From the NCBI GenBank assembly GCA_002007465.1, contig LNAC01000035.1:7222445-7286444 (forward strand): a DNA stretch of 64,000 nt, read 5' to 3'. The stretch comes from Ailurus styani. Its lineage: Eukaryota; Chordata; Mammalia; Carnivora; Ailuridae. Position numbers and translations under genes: made by a program. Below are positions 38,401-49,200 of the stretch, one piece after another. Numbering within the stretch: position 1 is the stretch's first letter; each line of letters starts with the position of its first letter. The notes under the pieces are model-generated. The model was given only the letters and a program-made list of their open reading frames with translations. It was not told where the DNA came from and did not search any database.

Positions 38401-40218
38401 AGCACCGTATGCTGCCCGCCCCCCCGCCCCCCGAAAGAGAAGCAACTGCACAATTTTATGCAGTGTAAACCCGTTCACTCTAAGTGCACTCGGGGCTCAG
38501 CGTATAAAGCGGATGCACGCTGGCTTGCGTTATGAAGAACAGCTAATTGCTCCTTGCTATGTCAACTGCTTCTGGCTTGACTTTTTGGAGGGAGTGAGAT
38601 TGGAGCATATTATTTGAGCACGAAGGTCCTTTGTTTCCAGAGATGCCGGTGTTTGCAGTGCACGGCTGCCTCTAAGGCTTCCTGGCCTCAGCTGGAGAAA
38701 CTGACCCTCCCAGGTAACGATGGAGAACAGGGCACTTTACCTTCTCACAGCTTCTCATGATTTCATATTGCCGTCCAGCTTCGAGACGGCTCATCAAGGG
38801 GCCTGACATAATAAAAAGAAGGCAGGTTTTGGAATAGGCTTGTGTTTGAAGAAATCTGCTGCTTTCAAGCTGTGTGGCTCTGGGCAAGCTCAAGTTAGCT
38901 AAATGCTCTGAGCCCTGGTTTCCTCACTTGTGGAATGGGCTCATAATAATTAGCACAGCAACAGCGGCGGCAGCATGTACTTGACTCGGTTGTAAGGTTA
39001 ATTGAGTCCACGGGTGGGAAAGGGCTTTGAAAAGTCTAAAGTACGATACAGATGTTAGTTTTTATTATCACTCAGCCCTGATCTTCCTAGGAAACAGGGT
39101 CAGGGAGCTCCACAGACCTTGAGGAGACAGAGAAGAGAAACAGGGAACGGTCTATCCTAGTCTCTTCTCCTGCGTGGCGTTAGGAATAAAGATGAGGTCC
39201 CAAATCCAATTTACTCAGAGCTCCACTGTGGAGCGATGCAGAGCCATGGAAGACTAAGTCTGCAGCACCAAGGAGCTCCCGAGGCTCCTGGGCTGTTGCT
39301 TGGCATAAAGGAACTCTGTTCCCAGCTAAGGAGGGAAGGTAGAAAGGGGTCGTGACCTCAAGCAAAGAAGAATGAATGTTTATTTACCCTTGCTTGTGAT
39401 TTTACAGAATTGCAGAATTACAATTTGAACAACTAGAAATGTCCTTAAAGTCGGAGACTGTGCTGCTCATACTGATGCATGTGGTCCTATCTCCTGAAAA
39501 CCTGTCCAGGATGGAGCAGGGACGGGCGGCTGTTTGTCTTGCACGGGCCCCAGGGGCAGCCCAGCCCAGGCGTGGGGAGGACAGTGGCCTGGGGGAGATG
39601 GCTGTGCAGTGCAGAGCCCAGGCTAACAGGGAGGGAGATGGGCACGCAGAACCTGGCCTTGGAGCTTGCCGTGCGCTAGCACAGCCACGGCGGCCCTGTC
39701 TGTCTGACTGCTCTGTTCAGGTTCAGGCCCTGGTAGGGGGCGCAGAGACCTGGCTGTGGTCATGGTGGTGAGTGGGGTTGCCCTGGGGCCACAGGGCTTG
39801 GAGAAGAGGGGAGCAGGTGGTCTGGTTGCAAGTGAAGGGGCTACTGGAAATGGGAGCAGCCCGACCTTGCTCTATGTCAGCCACCTGGGAGCAGAGACCC
39901 AGGGGTGGCTCTGGAGGTTGTGTACATTCTGGGGCCCGGATGATGGGGCCTCATGTCAGGGATTCTGCAGCCTTTGGTGAGGGGCCCATGGGTGCTGAGG
40001 AAGTCCTCAAGGGCATAGTGTCAGCCATCAACACTTTGATAATTGGCACAAGCTGAGCCCACAATGGGAGCACCATCTTGGGGTTCAGAATCTTCTGGAA
40101 AGACATACTGGCCTGAAGGGGTGCTTTGAGCTGCATCTTAAGAGATAACTCTGAATTGGCAGGTAGAGGCAGTCTGATCCCAGAGGGGCTATGATCTGAC
40201 CCCGTCCACAGTAGCTAG

Positions 40219-40258
<40 letters not shown>

Positions 40259-43200
40259 ACATAGGTGCCCAAGGCCACCCCAGATGGAGTTCTGAATAAG
40301 GGTTCTACTTCCCACTTGGCTGAACTGCTGGACCGCCTCTTCAAGGTGGGGGAGCAGTGAGAGATGCTGAGAATACCTAACATTCGCAGAACCTTTCCTA
40401 TGCGCTGGGCACAAGTCTAAGCCCTTCAGAGGCACTAACTTGTTTCTCTTCCTGCTGGTCCTCATCGTAAGGGGCAGACACGGGCGAATGTGTGGGCACA
40501 TAGACATACAGCCGCAGAGACCCAGCCCACAGACTAATACTCCCGAAACACACAGCGGCCGACACGAATGGAAGCACATGGGCTGACGTGCTGAAACAAA
40601 CATGGAGACAAACCAGCACACGCACATCCGCAGAGACTCATCAATCCCTCACGTCTTGGGGAAGGACTGGAGTTTGGGGAAAGGCACTTAGAAAAAGGGT
40701 ATAGATAACAACAAAGATAATTTGGCTACCTTAATAGGCTGTACTGGTGTGAACACACATAATTTTATAGACAAGGGAAAAGAGGCTCAGAGAAGTGAAG
40801 TGACTTTCCCAAGGTCACAAAGCCACCAGGGGGTGGATCTGGGATTCAAGAGGCCATCAGGTCCTTCAAGGTGTTACCTTAAATACTCCCCCTGAAAGGC
40901 TATGAAGCCTGCTCAGCAGGGGCTTCCTGTGTGGTGTGAGCTGCGCCTGCTCAGCCTGGTGGCTGGACAGGCAATGAGGGGGTCTGGCCAGCAGCGCGGT
41001 GGGACGGACTCGAGCAGGCTGGCAATGCAGGCATTGTGAGCAGGAAGCTGGGCCGAGTGGGCACTGTTCTCTGGCAGGGAGCCCTCTGCCCCCACCATGC
41101 TGAGCCTCCCCCTTCTCCCCGCAGGGCCTGTACCCACAGCATGCAGCCAGGATGCCCTATCAGCAGGCCCTGCCCCCCCAGCTGGGCTGTTACTCCCGAC
41201 AGGTGAGTAGACAACCTCCTCACCTCTGTCCCAGCTCCACCACGAAGGCCTTCAGGTCAGAAGGATATCTGCTTCCTTGTCTTGGTCCAGCAGGTCACTA
41301 GCCAGACTTTCTGGCCCGTCCTTGGCCCCAGAGAATAGACATGAAGGCCAGTGTGCACTTGGAAACAAGCCTGTGTCCCCAGGTGCTAAATGCTGGTGCT
41401 TCCATGGCCCTCACTGCGTCCCAGCCCTTCTCCAAGGGCTTGACTTGCATGAACTTCACAGTCACCCTGTGGAATAGGTTAGAGATGAGAAAACTGAGGC
41501 ACAGAGAGATTAAATAACGTGTGCAAGGTAATAAAGTGAACATGCCAGTTAGCTCTTGCTGTGGCGACAGACAGCCTCAATATCCCAGAGACTTTCAACA
41601 ATAAATACTTATTTTTCCTTCACAGGTCTGTGGGTTGGTTGAGCTGGGCTGGGATTGGGTTCAAGCCTGTTTCATGGGTCTCCCTTTGGGGACCATGCTG
41701 AAAATACAGTAGCTTTTGCTCCTGCCTGGGGTGGATGACAGGAGTGTGGGAGGGGAGAAGGGGGGGAGGGGTGCGGGAGGGGTGCGGGAGGGGTGAGGCT
41801 CCCACTGCTTCTGGGAGCCTCAGCTTGGAGCTAGCACATGGCAGTGTGCACCTGCCTTCCGCTGGCCAAAGAGAACCACGTGGTTTTGCCCAGCATTGGT
41901 GGGGCCGGGGACTTACCTCCTTCTGGATCAGTTGGTCAGTTAAAATAGAAGACATCCAGTTAAACTTCAGGCAGATGGTGAATACAATTTTGGTATAAGG
42001 AAGCCCCCAATATTGCACGGGTCCTAGTTATATGAGGAAGTGATTCGCTGTTTATCTGAAATTCAAACCTAACTGGATGTCTTTTTTGTTTGTTCGTTTT
42101 GCTAAATCTGGCACCCCCACTTCCACGGCTAAGCCAGGAGTGGATATCCACTCGAAAATTACACGATGACAAAATGGGGGTCTGACCTTGGGCAGCCTAG
42201 CTTCAGAGTCCATGCTGCCAATGACCATGGCTTGCTGCCTCTTGTACACAGATATACAAAAACACAGTATCAGAATAAAGCCGCAGAGACAGATACACAC
42301 AGACACAGAGACACAAAGGAAGATGTAGGTACATGCCTGTCGCTACGCGGCACACACGTGTATTCAGAGATATTTGAAGGTCTTGGGGCAGAAATGGGGG
42401 TGCAAGGGGAGAGACTGACACCGCACCATGTCCCCAGGCTGGTCTTGCCCCGCTCACATGCAGGTGGACAGACTCCACACCTAGACTCACACTCCTCAGC
42501 CTCTTTTCTTCCCTCAGGGAGCAAACTGGACCTCTGGCCTGAAGTGTGTTGGAATGTTCCAGAGGGTAGAGAAGAACTCTCAGGTAGAGGTTATGTTATT
42601 AAGTGAGCCAGAGCTACTTTTCTAGCAGTAGGGGCTCTGTATCCTCAAGAAGAATAGAGATGAGAGACAGCCTGGCTCACAGCCCCAGTCACCCCTACCC
42701 CACAAACAGCAATACGTGCCCCTGGCTCCAGAGGGAGTGTGTTGAGACAACCTTATGTTTGTGTGTGTATCTGAAAAAGGAATATAAGAACACGGTACAA
42801 GATAAAAAAAAATTTCAGAGGCAGTCGCTGTTGCTGGTTTCCTCAGTATCTTTCCAGGGGCGTCTATTTATATAAACATTTTACGCAGATGTGGCTTTCT
42901 GGGTACTCTGTTCTGTCATTGCTTTTGTCAGCAAAGTATATCCCGGAGATGGTTCCAGAGAGGCGTTTTCTGTGGTGTTTACCAGTTACACAGAGCTAGG
43001 GACACATCTCTCAAGAAGGCTTATTTGAGCTCCAGAACCTGCATCTCTTTCCTGTCACTCCCCTCCCAGGTCCGGGCCTCCACCAGGCCCCCATTTTCTG
43101 CCATTTCTGTGTCTGTCCTGGGAGCTGGCTTCCGGGGTTCTCTCTGTGAGCTCTTGGCTCTTTTGGACCTTTAACTCCTCATCTTGGGGTTTTGGGGCCC

Positions 43201-46200
43201 ACATCGAGCATCACCAGGTCCTACCTGTCTCCTGGGGGAGACATGGGGAGGGCCCGGGGGGAGGGCCCGGAGGGAGGGGCTTGGGCTTCTGGAGGGAACA
43301 GGTGTAGAGGTGCGGTACAGGGACACAGGCCTTGGGGGTTCCGACCGCACCTCAGACACTTGGACCATTTACTATGCAAGGTCATCTTCTCTGAACCTCA
43401 TTTCTTCATCTCTTGAGTGGGAAGAGTAGTGGTCCTGCCTCGCAAGCTGTTTGGAGTTTAAATGAGAGATTCCGTAGGAAGGGCCTGGCCTGCCTTAAGC
43501 CCTCAATAAGCCTGAGCCTTTGTGTTTTTTTGTTTTTGTTTTTGTTTTTGTTTTAGATCATAAAAGACTTAAAAATGAACAAGGGCTTTTGGATGGTTAT
43601 TGGCGGAGGAAGAGGTAGGGAGGCAGGCCAGAGATTGGATATAAAATTTACTTGCTATTTGTTATGCATCAGTCTCTGCTTTTATCAACTAACTCGATCT
43701 CCATTCAGTGAAGGGAGTGTGTGCCCATTCTACAGATGAGGAAACTGAGGCTCAGACAAATTAAGTATCTTGCCAGTCAGATATAGAAGCTGAGACTTGG
43801 GTTTTTGCCATCCCAACATGGTACCTTCTAGACACCCACAGTGACTGAGGGGCACAGGGGCTGAGGGGGGTGCCAGGATTGGGGTTGGGGTTAGAGCCAG
43901 GAACTGTGAGGTTTGGAAGCAGTGGGCTCTGCTGGACCCAGCCCCTCTCTCATCTCTGACCTGCAGGTGACGCCATACAATCCACAGCAGATGGGACAGC
44001 AGATTTTCCGCTCTTCCTATACACCCCTGCTGAGCTACATCCCCTTCGTCCAGCCTAACTATTCGTACCCCCAGAGGACACCTCCAAAGCTGTCCACCAA
44101 TCCCCGAGAGCCTTCCCCCATGGCAGGAGATGGGCCACAGTACCTCGTCCCCCAGGCATACGGGTGAGTCCTCAGCCCAGTCTGGAAGTCCACCCTGGAT
44201 CCAGAAAGCTGCTGGAGGTGGTGGTGAGGGGAGCATGCCGGGTGGGCCTCATTGGTGCATTCTCGTGTCCCGTGGCCAAGGGGAGGGAGGGGCCCTGTGC
44301 CTGTCTGGAGGCTCTGTGGGTCCTGGACAGACCTGGTATGGAGGTGAGGCTGGCCCAGGGTTTGCTGGGCCCCTACTGTAGCCCCACAATGGGGCTGGGA
44401 CTTCGCAGTCTGGCTGCAGAAATGTAGGTACACAGTTGGCAGTGGACGATGGGGACACTGTCTGTAGCAGGTGGCAGGTGACAGAGCATGACACATCTGC
44501 CTTTGCTCGTTTGCTTGGTTTACGACAGGACACGGCCAGGTAATCTTCTTACAGCACCCCCCCCCGCCCCCCGCCACCCTTACTGCACCCTGAACTGCTT
44601 TCCAGGCTAATCTCTCCGACATCCCATTGACTTTGTAACAGGCCCTTCGGAAGGGGCTTCCTGGGCTTATCATGGCTGCTCACACTTTCCCACCAAAGGC
44701 CCCAAACAGCAGACGACAGGGACTTTGCAGCAAGCAACCAACACAAACTCAACATTTTAGCTGAAAATTCCACACAAAGTTTACGTGCTGGTCAGCCATA
44801 AATTAATGTTCCTTGTCTTGATAGAAAAGCACACGGCCGCTCCTTGCCACCCACCCCATCTTCCGCCGGTATTCAGGCTCCGAGAGGCAGGCGGTGTCCC
44901 GCTGAAGCTCTGAGTCTCCACACACCCTGTGGAACGTGTGCCCTAGTTTGAGAAACTCAGCTGATAGGCCGAAGGACAAACTCCCCAGCCTGACACGGGT
45001 TCCCTTCCTGCCCCCTCCCCATCACAGACCCTCAGTGTGATGTCACCTGGGTCTCCCCAAACTCATCTTTTCAGTGTTTCCCGTGAATGCCTTGTAAGAG
45101 GGTTACGTGTTAGAAAAAGGTTTCCAGAGTCGTGTCTGTTTAGGAAAAGCTGTGAGAAACAAAGATAAACAGGTTTCTTAACCATTGGAATTCTCAGACC
45201 ATTAATATCCTAAGGTGCATAGAAAATGTTCACGTGGGTGGTCGATAGTTATTTGAACATGAAATCCATGACCCCTTTTCTTTCCCTTTTTCCCTCTTTT
45301 CCTTTCCTTCCTTCCCCCCTTCCTTCTTTCTTTCCTCCTTCCCCCTCTTTTCTTCCCTTCTCCTGTACAGATTATCAGGGTGCATTTCATCCAACTCACC
45401 CTGGAAAGCTCTGGGTTAATTCATGTGGTTAATATGAATGTAGCCTGCCGGGGACCCACAGATGACTAGAACACGGTCCTTCCCTTCCGAGGGGATGAGA
45501 TGTGGGCACAGCCTCATGCCGGGAGAAAGTGAGGACCGGCCAAGTGGCCCAAGGACAGAGGGTGCACCCCTGCTGGGTGGTGTGCAGGGGGTCTGCGGGG
45601 CGGGGAATTTCCAGGGAGCAGCAGCTGGAGGAGGGTCCAGCCCTCAGATGGGAAGGTGCTCAGCAAGCTTAAGGCCTGGGAACAAAGGCATCTGCTTGAA
45701 GTATTTGATTTATCCCCGAAAAAGGTGGAAAATAAGATTAGAAAGGGAGGTTGGGCTTGGATGTTAAAGGCTCTGGCTAGTAGACCTGGGATGCAGTGCA
45801 GATTTGTGCAGGCTGGAGTGCATGGTTGGGCTGGAGGGGAGGAAATAGGAGGCAAGACAGGGTGCATCCTGGAGGGGACTGGAGGGTCTGTAGCGGAGGT
45901 TCTCACCTCTCTTGGGGATGAGACTATACGAGACAGCCGTGGAGTCAAGACCTGCACCCAACAGCTTCCCATCCCACACCATGACGCTGGGGCCGAGGGA
46001 GGTGAGACCGCAGAAGCCAGAACTAGTTGTGCCGGAGGGGGTGTGTGGCCGCAAGGTCCCACCAGTCGGCAGGTGCGAAGCACCGATGGGGAGCCGAAGA
46101 GCTCAGGGTCCACACCTGATCTCTGGCTGTCTGCAGAGGGGCAGGGAGAGGAACAGTGTGGGCAAGAGGCTGAGGAAGAGCTGTCTAGGGAGTGGGAGAG

Positions 46201-49200
46201 AGTGTGGGGTCCGCTGCAGACACTGTGGACACAGGAAGGCAGTGACATGGGGGAGGAGTGGCCAGCAAGGTGGGCTGGGGGCCTGAGAGGTGAGGAAGGT
46301 CAGGAAAGTGAGGTCAGAAAAGTGAGGCGGGGGGGGGGTGTTTAGGCCCATGTCCCCCAAAAGGATGATTTGTTCTAGGCAGCATTTCCTGGAGGCAAAG
46401 AATTTCCTTCTCTCATTCCAGGGGAAGAAATACACAATAAGGAAATAAACAAGCTGCACCCATGTCAGGCATGGGGGGTGGGGGTAAGGAGCAAGAGAAT
46501 GAAGGGACGTCTCCTGAGCTGAGATCTGAATGGATGAAATGAATGAAATGACACAATAGATATGGGTGAGGAGCACTCTGAGCAGTGGCCCTGAGGCGGG
46601 GAATGTAGCTGGAGCACAGTGAGTAGGAGAGGGAGTGGGTGGAATTGAAAGCAGAGAGGAAGCAGGGCCAAACTAGATTCGGCCTGGTGGGCATGGTGAG
46701 GAGTTTTCTTTTAAGAGCAGTGGGGAGCTATTAAAGCTTTTACACTGCTGAGGACGTGTTCTATTTCTCTGTCTAAAGAAGGTGACGTTGACCAATGTAC
46801 GGAATCTGGACCACAGGGCAAGAGCTGATGCAGGGATGCAGGATAGGAGCCCTGACATCTGTTGCAGCAAGAGGTGTTGGTGGGAGGCTCCTTGAGGGGC
46901 ACAGTCAGCCAAGCACCCAACTCTTGGTTTCAGCTCAGGTCTCAGGTCCTGATCTCAGGGTGGTGGGATTGAGCCCCATGTTGAGTCTTATGTTGGGCTC
47001 CCTGTTCAGTGCAGAGTCTGCTTGTCCCTCTCCCTCCCCGTTTGCCCCTCTCCCTCTGCTCCTCCCCCTTTTCTCTAGAATAAACAAATAAATAAATCTT
47101 TTTAAAAAAAGAGGAGCTGGAGGTATAGACTAAGGCAGAGACTGTGGGAAGGAGATAAGTGAAAAAATCTGGAGTGTTTATTTTTCTTGATCAAATTGAC
47201 AGGACTTGATGAAGGCAGGAAAGGGAGAAGTGTCAAGCATGATTCGATTCTTCAGTGTTTTATTTGAATAAGTGGCAATGCCAAAATACTAAGGTCAAGG
47301 GCACCCAGGGACTCAGTTGGTTAAGCGTCTGCCTTTGGCTCAGGTCAGGATCCGGAAGTCCAGGGATTGAGCCTGAGTCAGGCTCCCTGCTCGGCGGGGA
47401 GTCTGCTTCTCCCTCTTCCTCTCATCCTACTTGTGCTCTCTCTCTCTTGCTCTCTCAAATAAATAAATGAAATCTTTAAAATAAAAAAATAAAAAAACAC
47501 TAAGGTCAAGATGACCAGCAAAGGGTCTGTTGAGGGAGTTTGGTTTTGGATATGCAAATTTTGACATGCCTGTTATACATATGAGTGGGGCTGCTGATAG
47601 GCAGGTGGATGTGTCAGTCTGGGGCTCAGAGGAGAGGCTGGGGCTGGCAATGTAAATTTGGGAGTCATTAGCATATAGATGATATTTAAAGGCACAGGAT
47701 GGGATGAGATGGTCTAGGGAGTATGTGTGCATGGAGAAGAGATGAGGCCCAAGGACTGAACCCTGGGCCTCCTACACATGTAGGGAGCTTGGGGAGATGT
47801 ATGCAGCAGAGGATCTAAGAGGGAGTGTTAGTGAGGTGAGAGAAGAAATAGGCAAGTGTGGGGAGGGATCACAGAGCGACATGGGCACCGCTGGCTGGGA
47901 CCTAGTGAGTATGGAGCACTGCAGTGGTGTCTGGGGTTCCCAGTGGTGTGGGTGCAACAGGTCTAGCAGAGGCTGCACTGGGCAGGAAGCATGCAAGGGC
48001 AGTGGGGGAGAGTGTAGCCCAGGAGACAAGCAGGGTCAGGAGCAAAGAAACAAACCAAGAGACTCAACTATATGAAGAGGGAGAGGAAGGAGTCTGTGGC
48101 TCTCAGGGAAGGAGGAGCCAAGCCTTTCCCTCCCTCTGCCAAATCAATTGCATACATTCATGGGGCGGATAATCATGCAATTTATCTTCCAAATAATGAC
48201 AAGTTTGAGAGTTGAAAGGAGCACAAATAATACTCACCCTGGAAATGCCAATGTAGAAACTGTTGCAGGCAGACCAGGACAGTTCGCCATGCTCAGGTGA
48301 GTTCCAGCTTTTCCTCTTCCTCCAGGAAGCACTCCTTGATAACTCTAGTCCATGGAGTTGCCTCCCCTCCTGGCCCTCTAGTGGACATACTCTCTAGACC
48401 ATGCCCTTGACAGGTGAACCCATCAGAAGTTCCCAACCTGAATGGCCTAGATGCGTGGGGTGTAACAATCAGATATGAGGTGTAATTTGTTACCAATAAT
48501 TATTAAATGAAGTATGGGCTCCGGTTTTTATTTTGTAAATCAGACCAGAATCCAGGGTATCCCTGTATTAACATGACTTTCAATCAGTTCTTTTCCAATA
48601 TGAGTTTTGGAAGAGGGAAGAAGAGGTGGGGTTACAGCCACCATACCTGTTTACAAGGCACTTCCCTTGTGCCAGGTCCTGGGCTGGGCCTTGGGCATAA
48701 GATGGCAAACAGTCCAGATAATGTCCCTGTTCTCCCGGAATTTATTTAATGAGAAGGGAATCAAACCGACCCAAAGCCTAGCTTGCCCGTGACACTTACA
48801 GCGAGTGAGAGATACGATACCAGCTGAGGCATTACAAATTAATGCGGTGGTTTGTTCCCATTGCTTCTTCCCTCCCCCACCCCCTCCCTTTTTTTGTTTC
48901 ATTAATTCATGGGAGGGTGTGGTGAACGTGCACATCTTCTGTAATATGCATCTTCCCAGCTGAAAAGAGACTGAGAATCCCTGGATTAGACTAAATCTAG
49001 CCATTTGGTCTGCTGTGATTTGTACTGAGCTCCGTTCCCATTCATTCAAAGCATCCTAGCAGATGGGTGAAGAAATTGCTGTAGGATCCCACAAGTGTGA
49101 GTAAATGATTCCATCTGGAGAGGTCAGGGAAGAGGTCACAGAGGAGAAGTCTTTCGAACTCTCTTTTGAACTATGAACGGCAGTGGTGCCAGGGGGAAAA

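Larger units (their letters stand above)
36580..41124. other. C1orf94 intron 4
   Basis: 4.5 kb intron with one SINEC (38101-38285), MIR copies (38850-39070, 40365-40480, 40750-40860), (CA)n at 36718-36739 and (GT)n at about 40219-40256. The rest is unassigned. Confidence 0.6.
45460..48150 (-). mobile_element. L2 LINE cluster interrupted by two SINECs
   Basis: Repeated antisense L2 signals: ACACGGTCCTTCCCTTCCG, GGCCAAACTAGATTCGGCC, GGGGAGCTATTAAAGC, then GAGTATGTGTGCATGG. At least two copies seem to be present. The SINECs at 46896-47107 and 47300-47498 are later insertions. Long open frames here on both strands (up to 244 codons) are by-products. Confidence 0.6.

Noticed and set aside
45514..46345. 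Overlapping long open frames on both strands (244 and 229 codons)
   Set aside because: They sit in an antisense L2 remnant within intron 6. The products match nothing and frames on both strands cannot both be real.
47080..47100. AATAAA-type signals as gene ends
   Set aside because: They belong to the A-rich tails of sense SINECs within intron 6. The coding exon downstream shows the gene continues past them.
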